A stretch of 64,000 nucleotides of DNA from Edwardsiella tarda ATCC 15947 = NBRC 105688 (GTDB lineage: Bacteria > Pseudomonadota > Gammaproteobacteria > Enterobacterales > Enterobacteriaceae), in contig NZ_CP084506.1 of assembly GCF_003113495.2 (NCBI RefSeq), positions 3,286,001 to 3,350,000 on the forward strand. The letters are read 5' to 3'. The notes under the pieces are model-generated. The model ran no database searches. It was given only the letters and a program-made list of their open reading frames with translations, and was not told where the DNA came from. This document shows, piece by piece, positions 18,882-28,050 of this stretch. Made by a program: the position numbers and the translations under genes. Numbering within the stretch: the stretch's first letter is position 1; every line of letters begins with the position of its first letter.

Positions 18882-19919
18882 TTACTCCCCCCGCCGCTCG
18901 ACGAAACGCAGCGCCTGTTCGACCACCGCGATATCCGCCCCCGGACGATGAGCGTTCTCACTCAGGTGACGGCGCCACTGGCGTGCCCCCGGGATCCCCT
19001 GGAACAACCCGAGAATATGGCGGGTAATGTGCCCCAGATACGTTCCCTGGGCGAGTTCACGCTCGATGTAGGGGTAGAGCGCGCGTACCACCGCGATGCT
19101 GTCGGGCACCGCCGCTGTCGCATCGAATAACTGGCGATCGACCTGCGCCAACATCCCGGGGTTATGATAGGCCTCACGTCCCACCATCACGCCGTCGACA
19201 TGGCACAGATGCGCCTGCGCCTCCGCCAGGCTCTTCACGCCGCCGTTGATGGCGATGGTCAACTGGGGAAAGTCCTGTTTGAGGCGATACACCCGCGGAT
19301 AATCCAGCGGCGGCACCTCACGATTCTCCTTGGGACTCAGCCCCGACAGCCATGCCTTGCGCGCATGGACGATGAAGGTGTCACACTCCCCTTGCCCGGT
19401 AACGGTACCGATAAAGTCGCACAGAAACGCATAACTGTCCTGCTCGTCGATGCCGATACGGGTCTTGACCGTCACCGGGATCGATACCACGTCGCGCATC
19501 GCCTTGACACAATCCGCCACCAGCTGCGCCTCGCCCATCAGGCAGGCGCCAAAACGCCCATTCTGTACCCGATCCGATGGGCAGCCGACGTTAAGGTTGA
19601 TCTCATCATAACCACGCGCCTCGGCCAACGCCGCGCAACGGGCCAGATCCGCCGGATTGCTGCCGCCCAATTGCAGCGCCAGCGGATGCTCCGGCTCGCT
19701 ATAGGCCAGATAGTCACCCTTACCGTGGATAATCGCGCCGGTGGTCACCATCTCGGTATACAGCAATGTCTGACGACTCAGTAAACGATGAAAGTAGCGG
19801 CAATGACGATCGGTCCAATCGAGCATCGGCGCGATGGAGAAACGCTGAGAAGGAAATTCACCCGAGCCCTGACGCTCACGGGATACGGTCGCTGGTTCAA
19901 TCTGTTGTGCCTGAGTCAT
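18882..19919 (-). CDS. dusA: tRNA-dihydrouridine synthase A
   Basis: FMN-dependent reductase of 345 residues that forms dihydrouridine at positions 20/20a of tRNA. The N-terminal TIM barrel begins with the family motif [17 protein letters not shown]. The catalytic cysteine is in [21 protein letters not shown], and the FMN-phosphate region is INGGVKS and [14 protein letters not shown]. An alternative start 9 codons upstream exists; the one chosen gives the E. coli length. It shares strand with pspG, whose start is 220 bp downstream. Confidence 0.94.
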   Translation of the reverse strand: MTQAQQIEPATVSRERQGSGEFPSQRFSIAPMLDWTDRHCRYFHRLLSRQTLLYTEMVTTGAIIHGKGDYLAYSEPEHPLALQLGGSNPADLARCAALAEARGYDEINLNVGCPSDRVQNGRFGACLMGEAQLVADCVKAMRDVVSIPVTVKTRIGIDEQDSYAFLCDFIGTVTGQGECDTFIVHARKAWLSGLSPKENREVPPLDYPRVYRLKQDFPQLTIAINGGVKSLAEAQAHLCHVDGVMVGREAYHNPGMLAQVDRQLFDATAAVPDSIAVVRALYPYIERELAQGTYLGHITRHILGLFQGIPGARQWRRHLSENAHRPGADIAVVEQALRFVERRGE

Positions 19920-20080
19920 TACTCGCTGTCTTCCACTATCATGCAAAGCCTAATTGCCTACCGCCGCCTGACGGTGCCGGATTCCGCCCGGGGATCGCGC
20001 GGGCGGCGATTCTAGCATATCCGCACAGAAAAACCGCAGCCTGCACATACCCAACACGCTAACGCCTTGCCGCCAACACC

Positions 20081-20791
20081 TCAGCCCCCCGCGCTGCCAG
20101 CAAGCGGTGGCTCGCTCCACGCATCCACGCACGCTTCGCCATACGCCTCGCTCGGTAATAGAAAAATCTCCCGGATCAGATCGGTGCGATTAGGATCGAG
20201 CCCCAACTTTTTACTCAGGGCTCGCTTGCAGTAGACCACCGCCTGTTCATGCATCCCTAACAGACGAGCGGTAGTGGTGATGTTATTACGGTAATAGAGA
20301 CTGATGAGTACCGAGGCTTCACGTAGCGTCACGCCCCGCTGATACAACGTCATAAAACCGAAAGCATTCAGACGTTCCCGTAGCGAGCTACGCCCTCCAC
20401 GAGAGGCGGACACGCCACGCGAATACGGCAAAAAACACAGATCCAACGGGTGAAAACTACGACGCTGGGTATGACGATGAAAGGCATCGTAGCTAAAGGC
20501 GTAGGTCCCGGGGAAAAACTGACTGACCAGATGGGTTAAATAGCTTTCCCGTCGATTAATGATAATCACCGGTAGCATGCTGTGCCGACGGATATCATCC
20601 ATGCCGTGCAATAAGCGTTCACGGCGCCAGTCCGTCATCAACAGCATGCCGGATGATTCGGCGCGATCCACGAATTCAGGCAACAGGGAAAGATCCGTTA
20701 GTTGAATAATCGTAGAGTGTGGCTGGTAAATTGCGCAGATTGCCTGGCGTAAAGGCCAACTCTCGATCGCCACGATAATATCCATATCCAT
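20081..20791 (-). CDS. Orphan LuxR-type (FixJ/NarL-like HTH) transcriptional regulator
   Basis: A 236-residue protein whose residues about 150-215 fit a LuxR-type DNA-binding domain (LTLREAS-like GVTLREASVLISLYYRNN, then TTTARLLGMHEQAVVYCKRALSKKLGL). The first 120 residues look like a degenerate receiver-type alpha/beta domain (IIVAIESWPLRQAICAI and GMLLMTDWRRE), without the usual acidic pocket, so phosphorylation is doubtful. This resembles the BglJ/MatA-type accessory regulators of enterobacteria, but I cannot assign a name or target. The start follows AGGATAATA. It is inserted between zur and dusA relative to E. coli, with no obvious target gene beside it. Confidence 0.75.
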   Translation of the reverse strand: MDMDIIVAIESWPLRQAICAIYQPHSTIIQLTDLSLLPEFVDRAESSGMLLMTDWRRERLLHGMDDIRRHSMLPVIIINRRESYLTHLVSQFFPGTYAFSYDAFHRHTQRRSFHPLDLCFLPYSRGVSASRGGRSSLRERLNAFGFMTLYQRGVTLREASVLISLYYRNNITTTARLLGMHEQAVVYCKRALSKKLGLDPNRTDLIREIFLLPSEAYGEACVDAWSEPPLAGSAGG

Positions 20792-21257
20792 TATTATCCT
20801 TTCCGTCGTCTGCGCATCGCGGGCGATCGTGCGGCGCTAGAGGTCCACCGCTAGACCTCTCTATCTATTTATCGCTCCGATCAATAATGTCAGTCCACCC
20901 CAGCCAACACTCAGCGGGCCCAGTCAAAAACCGACATTCATTTAGAACAGGAAAAATTACCCTGTCATCCAGTACGCGTCTGCCCATCCGGCGAAATAGC
21001 AACGATATTTAGGACAAGAAAACAACAAGGCTGACCCTCAACCGGCAACCCCTACAACCCCTACAACCCCTACAACCCCGGGGTGTAAGTTTATTGAGGT
21101 TCTTTATGCGAGGGGTGGACTTAAATACTAGCGGTGATATTCCAACCTCATCACGCGGCCGTGGCGTAGCAGATGTCACCTAGACAAAGGCGCCCATTAC
21201 GAGACAGGCCCTAATTGTGGTAAAATCACGGTACGCTACTGGCAGGAAACCGCACTC
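20792..21257. other. 466-bp gap between the LuxR-type gene and zur
   Basis: No gene is seen. It must hold divergent promoters for the regulator (leftward) and for zur (rightward, with TAAAAT as a possible -10 element about 40 bp before the ATG). A short tandem repeat and an ACCCCGGGGT palindrome lie in its middle. Confidence 0.5.
21046..21079. repeat. 9-bp tandem repeat, about 3.8 copies
   Basis: The unit CAACCCCTA occurs three times perfectly plus a partial copy, running directly into the palindrome ACCCCGGGGT (21075-21084). It lies about 180 bp upstream of zur and 255 bp upstream of the LuxR-type gene. Confidence 0.9.
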
Positions 21258-21734
21258 ATGACCACCCCAAATTTGCAGCGACTGTTAACCCAAGCCGAGC
21301 AGCTCTGTCGGCAGAGGAATGTCCGCCTCACGCCACAGCGGATGGAGGTACTACGCCTCATGGCCGCCCAGCAAGGCGCCATCAGCGCCTATGATCTGCT
21401 CGATCTGCTGCGTGTCTCCGAACCTCAAGCCAAGCCGCCGACTATTTATCGGGCGCTCGACTTCCTGCTGGAACAAGGCTTCATCCACAAGATCGAATCC
21501 ACCAATAGCTACGTGATGTGCCACCACCTCGACGAACCGAGCCACATCTCGGCGTTACTCATCTGCCACCGCTGCGGTCAAGTGCATGAGCGTCCAGCCG
21601 ATGCCCTGCAACAGCAACTGGCACTACTGGCACAACAGGCGGGATTTAGCGTGCAGCACAGTGTGATCGAGGCACATGGCCTCTGTCAGGCCTGTGCGCA
21701 ACAGCCGGCAGAGACAGAGCCCGCGTCACACTAA
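21258..21734 (+). CDS. zur: Zinc uptake regulator Zur (Fur family)
   Basis: Zinc-responsive repressor of 158 residues (E. coli 171). The N-terminal winged helix includes RLTPQRMEVLRLM and PTIYRALDFLLEQGFIHKIES. Zinc-site cysteines are in ICHRCGQ and the C-terminal GLCQACAQ, and histidines are in the MCHHLDEPSH segment. It should repress high-affinity zinc uptake when zinc is sufficient. The start follows AGGAAA. It is convergent with dinF, as in E. coli, though the small yjbJ gene that lies between them there is missing. Confidence 0.93.
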   Translation: MTTPNLQRLLTQAEQLCRQRNVRLTPQRMEVLRLMAAQQGAISAYDLLDLLRVSEPQAKPPTIYRALDFLLEQGFIHKIESTNSYVMCHHLDEPSHISALLICHRCGQVHERPADALQQQLALLAQQAGFSVQHSVIEAHGLCQACAQQPAETEPASH

Positions 21735-21755
21735 TCCCGCGTCTCCCGCCTCCTC

Positions 21756-23090
21756 CTACGTTGCCGAGGGGGAGGGAAACCAACGATCCTCGCGCCAACA
21801 GCGTCGCCAGATCAGCCACAGAGACAGGCCACGCAGCGTCAAAAAGACCGCCAGCGCCAACCATAAACCCTGATTACCCAGCCAGGGCACGCTCAACAAT
21901 GTCAGGCCATAACCCAACGCGGCCAATGCCATGCTGTTACGCATATCCGCCCCACGCGTCGCACCGATGAATACCCCATCCAATAGGTAACACCACACCC
22001 CGAGTAACGGCAACACCATCTGCCAAGGAAGATAAGCGATCGCTAATGCGCGCACTTGGGGCAACGTCGTTAATAGCTCAATGATGTCACGGCCAAACAG
22101 GCCATAGGCGACGGCAAATAGCAGGGCGACCATGCCGGCCTGACGGCAGGCGGCGCGCCATACCCGCTGCAATCCGGCGGCATCGCGCGCGCCATAAGCT
22201 CGACCAGAGTGTGCCTCAACCGCATAGGCGAAACCGTCGAGCGCGTAGGCGGTGAAGGTCAGCAGATTCATCAGCACCGCATTGACCGCGACCACGCTGG
22301 CCCCGAGACGCGCACCGATCACCGTCAGTGAGGCAAAGCAGATCTGCAATAGTAGCGAGCGCAGCATGATATCGCGGTTCAACGCCAGCAAACGGCGCAG
22401 ATCGCCGCGCCAGGCGTGATGGAAATGTTCCCGCCGTAATCCACGCCGCCGCATGACATGCAGCAGCAACCCCACTCCCAATAACAGGGTGACGTAGTCG
22501 GCGATCAGGGTGGCCCACGCCGCACCGGCTACCTTCCAGCCCAGACCGACCACGAACCAGAGATCCAAAACGATGTTGACCAGGTTGCCCGTGACCAGCA
22601 GAAGGACCGGCGCCCGGGCATACTGCACCCCTAACAGCCAACCGAGGATCACCAGATTGGCCAAGGTCGCCGGTGCGCTCAGCCAACGAATGCTCATGAA
22701 GAGCTGCGCCTGAGCCTGAATTGCCGACTCGGCACCGACGATATGCAGAACCCATTCGATCAATGGGCCACGCAATACCACAATCGCGCCACCGGCCAGC
22801 AACGCCATGAGCAGGGGCTGAACCAAGGCTCGAGCCAGGGCCGGACGATCATCTGCGCCGTAGGCTTGGGCACATAGCCCGGTGGTACTCATACGCAAAA
22901 ACAGCAATAACATGAACAGAAAGGTCGTCGCCATGCTGCCCACTGCTACCCCGCCCAGATAAACGGGTGAATCTAAATGGCCGATCACCGCCGTATCCAC
23001 CACCCCCAGCAGGGGTACAGAGACATTGGATAGGATCATCGGCAACGCCAGGCGCCATAACGCCTTGTCCGCCTGCGGGAAACCTCGCAT
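21756..23090 (-). CDS. dinF: MATE-family efflux protein DinF
   Basis: Inner-membrane multidrug and toxic compound extrusion transporter of 444 residues (E. coli 441-459) with twelve predicted helices and two MATE repeats (RLALPMILSNVSVPLLGVVDTAVIGHL at the start). In E. coli it is the second gene of the SOS-controlled lexA-dinF operon and helps protect against oxidative and bile-salt stress. Here it follows lexA on the same strand, but a good hairpin terminator lies in the 139-bp gap, so it may be expressed by readthrough or from its own promoter. The start has a very purine-rich ribosome binding site (AGGGGGAGGG). Confidence 0.92.
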   Translation of the reverse strand: MRGFPQADKALWRLALPMILSNVSVPLLGVVDTAVIGHLDSPVYLGGVAVGSMATTFLFMLLLFLRMSTTGLCAQAYGADDRPALARALVQPLLMALLAGGAIVVLRGPLIEWVLHIVGAESAIQAQAQLFMSIRWLSAPATLANLVILGWLLGVQYARAPVLLLVTGNLVNIVLDLWFVVGLGWKVAGAAWATLIADYVTLLLGVGLLLHVMRRRGLRREHFHHAWRGDLRRLLALNRDIMLRSLLLQICFASLTVIGARLGASVVAVNAVLMNLLTFTAYALDGFAYAVEAHSGRAYGARDAAGLQRVWRAACRQAGMVALLFAVAYGLFGRDIIELLTTLPQVRALAIAYLPWQMVLPLLGVWCYLLDGVFIGATRGADMRNSMALAALGYGLTLLSVPWLGNQGLWLALAVFLTLRGLSLWLIWRRCWREDRWFPSPSAT

Positions 23091-23135
23091 CCCTCCCCCT
23101 TATCAAGCTAGCCCGCGTTGACCGCGGCAAGCACC

Positions 23136-23170
23136 ATAAAAAAACCCCGCGCACTCGATGTCCGCGGGGT
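23136..23170 (-). terminator. Rho-independent terminator after lexA
   Basis: On the minus strand ACCCCGCGG-acatcgagt-GCGCGGGGT is followed by TTTTTT. It is located between lexA and dinF, oriented to end the lexA transcript and attenuate dinF. Confidence 0.8.
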
Positions 23171-23229
23171 AGAGAAATGACGGCGTGAATCGGCCGAGTG
23201 GAACCAAAACGGCTCAAGCCTGGGGCGAT

Positions 23230-23838
23230 TTAGATCCAGTCGCCGTTACGGATCACTCCCACTGCCAGCCCCTCGATGGTGAAGTTCTGCTCGCGCAGAT
23301 CGACGACGATGGGCTGAAAATCGCTATTTTCCGGCAACAATTGCACCACATTCCCCTGCTTTTTCAATCGTTTTACTGTGACTTCATCTTCAATGCGTGC
23401 CACAACAACCTGGCCGTTGCGTACATCCTGAGTCTTGTGCACCGCCAACAGATCGCCATCCAGGATGCCGATATCGCGCATCGACATGCCATTCACCCGC
23501 AACAGAAAATCGGCACTGGGTTTAAACAGCGAGGGGTCGACCTGGTAATACCCTTCGATATGTTGCTGCGCGAGCAAGGGTTCACCCGCGGCGACCTGAC
23601 CGATCAAGGGCAAGCCAGACTCGTCCTCCATCAGCAGACGGATACCGCGTGAGGCGCCGGAGACAATCTCGATCACCCCCTTGCGCTGTAACGCTTTCAG
23701 GTGCTCCTCGGCAGCATTGGGCGAGCGGAAGCCGAGGCGCTGAGCAATCTCGGCACGCGTCGGCGGCATGCCGGTTTGCTCGATATGATCGCGAATCAGA
23801 TCATAGACCTGCTGCTGCCTGGCCGTTAATGCTTTCAT
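23230..23838 (-). CDS. lexA: SOS repressor LexA
   Basis: Self-cleaving repressor of the SOS response, 202 residues, identical in length to E. coli LexA. The N-terminal winged helix (residues 1-69, [19 protein letters not shown]) binds SOS boxes. The Ala84-Gly85 cleavage bond (QVAAGEP), catalytic Ser119 (NGMSMRDIG) and Lys156 are all present. Two LexA boxes precede the gene, consistent with autoregulation. It is followed by dinF and lies 131 bp from the citB end, where in E. coli dgkA would be. Confidence 0.97.
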   Translation of the reverse strand: MKALTARQQQVYDLIRDHIEQTGMPPTRAEIAQRLGFRSPNAAEEHLKALQRKGVIEIVSGASRGIRLLMEDESGLPLIGQVAAGEPLLAQQHIEGYYQVDPSLFKPSADFLLRVNGMSMRDIGILDGDLLAVHKTQDVRNGQVVVARIEDEVTVKRLKKQGNVVQLLPENSDFQPIVVDLREQNFTIEGLAVGVIRNGDWI

Positions 23839-23846
23839 TCCGCCCC

Positions 23847-23862
23847 CTGTTCGTTTATACAG
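23847..23862 (-). promoter_or_regulatory. LexA box, proximal
   Basis: CTGT-TCGTTTAT-ACAG fits the CTGT-N8-ACAG SOS box consensus exactly in its half-sites. It is 8 bp upstream of the lexA ATG. Confidence 0.85.
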
Positions 23863-23867
23863 TTTTG

Positions 23868-23883
23868 CTGTGAGTATATACAG
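23868..23883 (-). promoter_or_regulatory. LexA box, distal
   Basis: CTGT-GAGTATAT-ACAG, a second SOS box starting 21 bp from the first, the same tandem arrangement as at E. coli lexA. Its alternating TATA centre is closer to the consensus than that of the proximal box. Confidence 0.9.
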
Positions 23884-23968
23884 GTAGCGGATAATTTAAA
23901 ACCGTGAAATACACAAAACAGCGGGCCCTAGGTGCGATCCCCGATAAGCCCCCAGCGCGCTATCAACG

Positions 23969-24655
23969 TCAATTTTTACTCTGTGCGCGGTAGATGCGCT
24001 GTGGGCGCCCCACCTTGCCGTAGACGATCTCTGCCACGATCTGTTGGCGTGCGGCGCAAAACTCTAGGTAACGGCGCGCCGTGGTACGGCTCAGCATCAA
24101 GCTCTGCGCCACGCTCTCTGCGGTATGGCGTGCCTGCTCATCGACGAATAACGCCTGCACCTTCTCCAGCGTCAAGGCATCGATGCCCACCGGCAGATCC
24201 TCTTTGCTGTCGCCGCGCGCATAGGCGTTATACATGCTATCGATCTGACGTTGGCTGGCATTCTGGCGCCCACTGAGCATGGAGTGACGCTGCTGATAAC
24301 GCTCCAACGTTTGTCCCAAACGTTCGTAGGCGATAGGCTTAATCAGATAGTCGAAGGCGCCGCTACGCACCGCCTCGGAAACGGTATTCATGTCGCTGGC
24401 AGCGGTTGTCAACACCACACCACCAGGGTAACGTTGTTGAGCCAACTCATGCAGGAGTTGTACCCCTACCCCATCGGGCAAATAGTTATCCAATAAGATT
24501 AAATCCGGGTGAAAGCTTTTAATCATCGCCCGAGCTTGCGCCAGATTACCGGCCAGCCACAGTTGACCACAGCCGGGGTGATTACGAATAAACTCCGCGT
24601 GCATCTCAGCCAGTGGAGTCTCATCCTCGACGATTAATATATTGATTTTATTCAT
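23969..24655 (-). CDS. citB: Citrate two-component response regulator CitB (DpiA)
   Basis: Response regulator of 228 residues: a receiver domain (residues 1-125, phospho-acceptor Asp56 in LILLDNYLPDG, and the IKP loop LIKPIAYERL) and a C-terminal DNA-binding domain with LSRTTARRYLEFCA and the end GKVGRPQRIY, typical of CitB/DcuR proteins. It activates the citrate fermentation genes when citrate is sensed by CitA. A GTG start two codons upstream is also possible. Its start overlaps the end of citA by 8 bp, so the two are translationally coupled. It lies tail to promoter of lexA. Confidence 0.93.
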   Translation of the reverse strand: MNKINILIVEDETPLAEMHAEFIRNHPGCGQLWLAGNLAQARAMIKSFHPDLILLDNYLPDGVGVQLLHELAQQRYPGGVVLTTAASDMNTVSEAVRSGAFDYLIKPIAYERLGQTLERYQQRHSMLSGRQNASQRQIDSMYNAYARGDSKEDLPVGIDALTLEKVQALFVDEQARHTAESVAQSLMLSRTTARRYLEFCAARQQIVAEIVYGKVGRPQRIYRAQSKN

Positions 24656-26297
24656 GCTCACTCTTCACCTTCGGGATAAATACAGAAAATAGGGTGCCAT
24701 AGGGCTGGTTATCCTCCAGCGTAATGGTGCCCCCGCAACGTCCCACATAGCGGGCAATCAGGTAAAGGCCGATACCATGTTCCCCCGGTTCCTCCACCTT
24801 GCTACTGACGCCCTGCTCAAAAATTTTATCTTTCAACGCATCCGGCACGCCGCATCCTTGATCGGCGACCTCGATAATGACCTCCGCCCCCTCATCCGAC
24901 AAGTACACCTCGACGCTCCCATTGCCCGCCGGGTTCTTCAGACTCGCATCGAAGGCGTTATCGAGCAGGTTGCCAAGCACCGCCGCGAATTCTGTACTAT
25001 CTAAACCGCTGGGCAGGGCATGCAACTGGCTGCCTTCGACAATCGTCAACGTCAGCCCCAACTCGCGCGCCCGATGCACTTTACCAAACAACAGACCGGC
25101 AACCACCTTATCGCTAAAGGCATCGCGCAGATGATCGATCAACTGCTGTTGCTCCTGCGAGGCTCCGCGCACCATCTCTAACGCACGATCGTACTCCTTC
25201 ATCTGTAGCAACCCGCTGAGGGTCGACATCCAGTTAAGATGCTCATGACGCACGGTGCGCAGGCTATCGACATACTGCCGGATCTGCGTCAATTGCGCAT
25301 TCAGCGTATTGATATCATCTTTACTACGGAAACTGATGATCGCCCCAAGCAGGGTATCACCATCGCCGGAACGGATAGTGGCCCGATTGGCGATCACGTT
25401 CAAACCATTAAAGGTCAGAATGGCATCGCGCCGATCTTCATCGATACGATCGGTAAAGAAATCTGCCGGTGAAACGACCTGACTAATCGGCTGCCCCAGC
25501 CACTGGCGTCCCGGGGCACTCAGCCCCAACATTTTGCGGGCATTACGGTTTATTGCCGTGATCTGCCCCTCAGGATCGACGGCGATCAGCCCCTCGAATA
25601 CCGCACCAAATAGCGCCTCCATCTGACGCACCACCTGCGCTATCTGACGAGGCTCCATGCCCATCATCTGCCGACGAATATGGGCGGCGAACAGCCAAGA
25701 TAGTAGCATCATCAACACCAGTACCCCGACAAAGACGCCCGCCATCGGCAGCAAGAAGTCGAGCCGCCAGCTGTCGATCTTACTCACCAGATAACCCAGG
25801 GAAATGACGCCAATCACCTTCCCTTGATGGTCGAAGATCGGCGTCTTGGCGCGCATCGCCATCCCCAGCGACCCTTTGCCTGAGATAAAGTAACTCTCTC
25901 CCCGTTCGAGGGCGCCCGGCTTATTAAACTGCATCTTATGGCCGATCTTGGCCGGATTCGGGTGGTACAAACGAATCGCGTTACGATCGCCGATGACCAC
26001 ATAATCGAAGTCGGTACCAGTCCCCAGGCGATCGGCAATCTGCGCTAATCGGTGAACATCACGATCCTTCACCCCATCGATAATGCTATCCATCGAGGCG
26101 ATGATCTTGGCCTGGTTCATCGCCATGTCACGCACTTGCCTCGTCATGTAGTCTTCAAAACTCGCGGAGAGGTATTTACCCAAGGCGGCGAACAGACAGC
26201 AAGAAACCAATAGTAACAGGAGGAAAATACGCAATGGGAACGCCATACGGCGGAAAAAATTTACCGCATTACTCTTTGGCATTCTTACCATCGTCAT
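24648..26297 (-). CDS. citA: Citrate sensor histidine kinase CitA (DpiB)
   Basis: Membrane kinase of about 549 residues: an N-terminal transmembrane helix, a periplasmic PASp citrate-binding domain with the ligand pocket region YVVIGDRNAIRLYHPNP, a second transmembrane helix, a cytoplasmic PAS domain (LIAVDPEGQITAINRNARKMLGLS), and a kinase core with the phospho-histidine in RHEHLNW and ATP-site motifs NLLDNAFDAS, DQGCGVP and GEHGIGLYL. The reading frame continues 25 codons upstream, but the ATG chosen follows AAAAGGTG and gives an N-terminus similar to E. coli; an ATG two codons later is equally plausible. Divergent from citC. Confidence 0.92.
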   Translation of the reverse strand: MTMVRMPKSNAVNFFRRMAFPLRIFLLLLLVSCCLFAALGKYLSASFEDYMTRQVRDMAMNQAKIIASMDSIIDGVKDRDVHRLAQIADRLGTGTDFDYVVIGDRNAIRLYHPNPAKIGHKMQFNKPGALERGESYFISGKGSLGMAMRAKTPIFDHQGKVIGVISLGYLVSKIDSWRLDFLLPMAGVFVGVLVLMMLLSWLFAAHIRRQMMGMEPRQIAQVVRQMEALFGAVFEGLIAVDPEGQITAINRNARKMLGLSAPGRQWLGQPISQVVSPADFFTDRIDEDRRDAILTFNGLNVIANRATIRSGDGDTLLGAIISFRSKDDINTLNAQLTQIRQYVDSLRTVRHEHLNWMSTLSGLLQMKEYDRALEMVRGASQEQQQLIDHLRDAFSDKVVAGLLFGKVHRARELGLTLTIVEGSQLHALPSGLDSTEFAAVLGNLLDNAFDASLKNPAGNGSVEVYLSDEGAEVIIEVADQGCGVPDALKDKIFEQGVSSKVEEPGEHGIGLYLIARYVGRCGGTITLEDNQPYGTLFSVFIPKVKSEHE

Positions 26298-26677
26298 CTC
26301 ACCTTTTAAGACATTTCGATTACCTTTAACACCCTCAAATGTAACCGATTTGTTTCCAGACAAACTGTCCATAATGTTTTTCTACTTTGCAGATTATCGC
26401 TATTAAACTAATTACGCAAATAAAAACCAGCAAATAAAATTCTTTATTTAAAATTACGAAAATAAAAACTATTAAGGTAATTTAAAACTGCTTTCCGTTT
26501 GTGAATTAGGTCAAAAATTCTCGGTCAATTCCTAACTAGGATTAATTTAACCACAGCCAACGGTAATAAAAATAGGTGGAAAAGTTTTATTACCATTGAT
26601 TGAAAATGAAAAGTTATTAAGTTGATAAAAGATACATTTATTTAACTTAGCCATGCTAACGCAGCGCAGGAATCCCT
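26298..26677. other. Divergent citA-citC regulatory region
   Basis: A 380-bp AT-rich gap with several A/T tracts, the type of DNA bound by CitB/DpiA. It separates the divergent citAB and citCDEFXGT units and must contain both promoters. A CRP-like site is listed separately. I found no convincing FNR site. Confidence 0.7.
26500..26515 (+). promoter_or_regulatory. CRP-like site in the citA-citC region
   Basis: TGTGA-ATTAGG-TCAAA matches TGTGA-N6-TCACA at nine of ten positions. It lies about 170 bp upstream of citC. Catabolite control by CRP is known for Klebsiella citrate fermentation genes. Confidence 0.45.
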
Positions 26678-27754
26678 ATGTTCAGCAATACTGTTTTCAC
26701 CCAGGTTAAGCGCTCTGAGCAAAAAAGGATTGCCGATATCACTCAGTTTCTGCGTGAAAATGGACTTAATATAGATACTTCTGTAGAAATATTTATTTGC
26801 GCTATGCGTGATAACAAAATTATCGCCTGCGGTGGTATCGCTGGCGATATCATAAAATGCGTCGCCATCAGCGCATCGGCTCGCGGCGAGGGATTAGCCC
26901 TCACGCTGGCCACCGAGTTGGTCAACTTGGCTTATGATTTAGGTCGAAACAATCTTTTTATCTATACCAAAGAAGAAAATGAAGAGATGTTTCGCCAGTG
27001 CGGATTTGCCACCATTACCCGCGTTCCCGGGATTATGGTATTGATGGAGAACAGTAAAGTCCGCTTACAACGTTATGCCGAAAATTTAGCAACGCTACGC
27101 CACCCAGGGAAAAAAATCGGTGCCATCGTGATGAACGCCAATCCGTTCACCAACGGACACCGTTATCTTGTCCGACAGGCAGCCAGTCAGTGTGACTGGC
27201 TGCACCTCTTTTTAGTACGCGAAGATACCTCGCGTTTTTCTTATGAAGATCGTTTGGCGTTGGTGCGTGAAGGCGTGGGAGATATCACCAATCTCACACT
27301 GCACCCCGGCTCCGAATACATCATCTCTCGCGCCACCTTTCCCTGCTATTTCATCAAAGAGCAGGGCGTGGCCGACAACTGTTACACCGAAATCGATATC
27401 AAGATATTCCGGCAGTATCTGGCGCCGGCGTTGGGCATCACCCACCGTTTTGTCGGGACGGAACCCTTCTGTCCGGTTACCGCCAAATACAATCAGGATA
27501 TGCGTTACTGGCTAGAGACACCGGCGTTGCCCTACCCGCCGATCCATCTGGTTGAAGTGGCTAGGCTGACCTATCACAACACCCCCATTTCTGCCTCCTG
27601 GGTACGCAAGCTGCTGGTACGCAAAGATCTTCCGGCAATCACCCCACTGGTACCCGAAGCGACCCGAGCCTATCTGGCACGCCTGATCGCCTCGATGCCG
27701 GCGGGTGTCGAGCGCCGACCCCAGGAATCCGTCTTAGTTACAGGTGACAAATGA
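26678..27754 (+). CDS. citC: [Citrate (pro-3S)-lyase] ligase
   Basis: Activates citrate lyase by ATP-dependent acetylation of the thiol on the acyl carrier subunit CitD. The 358-residue protein has an N-terminal acetyltransferase-like (GNAT) domain (about residues 1-125, with [19 protein letters not shown]) and a C-terminal nucleotidyltransferase domain with the HIGH-like motif [10 protein letters not shown] (residues 155-164) and a late [10 protein letters not shown] segment. It opens the citCDEFXG-citT operon and ends in a 4-bp ATGA overlap with citD. The start follows CAGGAATCCCT. Confidence 0.95.
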   Translation: MFSNTVFTQVKRSEQKRIADITQFLRENGLNIDTSVEIFICAMRDNKIIACGGIAGDIIKCVAISASARGEGLALTLATELVNLAYDLGRNNLFIYTKEENEEMFRQCGFATITRVPGIMVLMENSKVRLQRYAENLATLRHPGKKIGAIVMNANPFTNGHRYLVRQAASQCDWLHLFLVREDTSRFSYEDRLALVREGVGDITNLTLHPGSEYIISRATFPCYFIKEQGVADNCYTEIDIKIFRQYLAPALGITHRFVGTEPFCPVTAKYNQDMRYWLETPALPYPPIHLVEVARLTYHNTPISASWVRKLLVRKDLPAITPLVPEATRAYLARLIASMPAGVERRPQESVLVTGDK

Positions 27755-28050
27755 AAATAAACCACGCAGCCGTCGCAGGCACCCTTGAGTCGAGCGACGT
27801 GATGGTGCGCATCGCGCCCATTGAAGACGACCAGGCCCTCGATCTGCAAATCAGTAGCAGTGTCGAAAAACAGTTTGGCGACGCCATCCGCGCCACCGTA
27901 CTGGAGGTGCTCAACCAGCATCAGATCCGCGGCGTACAGCTGATCGTCGACGACAAAGGCGCCCTCGACTGTGTCCTACGCGCCCGTCTGGAAACCCTGT
28001 TGGCGCGTGCCGCCGACCTGGTCAGCCTGCCTTGGGAGGATCGCGCATGA
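27751..28050 (+). CDS. citD: Citrate lyase acyl carrier protein (gamma subunit)
   Basis: A 99-residue carrier protein whose Ser14 (motif GTLESSD) is the expected attachment site of the 2'-(5''-phosphoribosyl)-3'-dephospho-CoA prosthetic group. It carries acetyl and citryl thioesters between the CitF and CitE active sites. Start overlaps the citC stop and its stop overlaps the citE start (ATGA), showing tight translational coupling and near-equimolar production of the complex. Confidence 0.96.
   Translation: MKINHAAVAGTLESSDVMVRIAPIEDDQALDLQISSSVEKQFGDAIRATVLEVLNQHQIRGVQLIVDDKGALDCVLRARLETLLARAADLVSLPWEDRA

Noticed and set aside
26540..26677. FNR site upstream of citC
   Set aside because: TTGAT half-sites occur, but no properly spaced ATCAA partner; AT-rich DNA gives such half-sites by chance.
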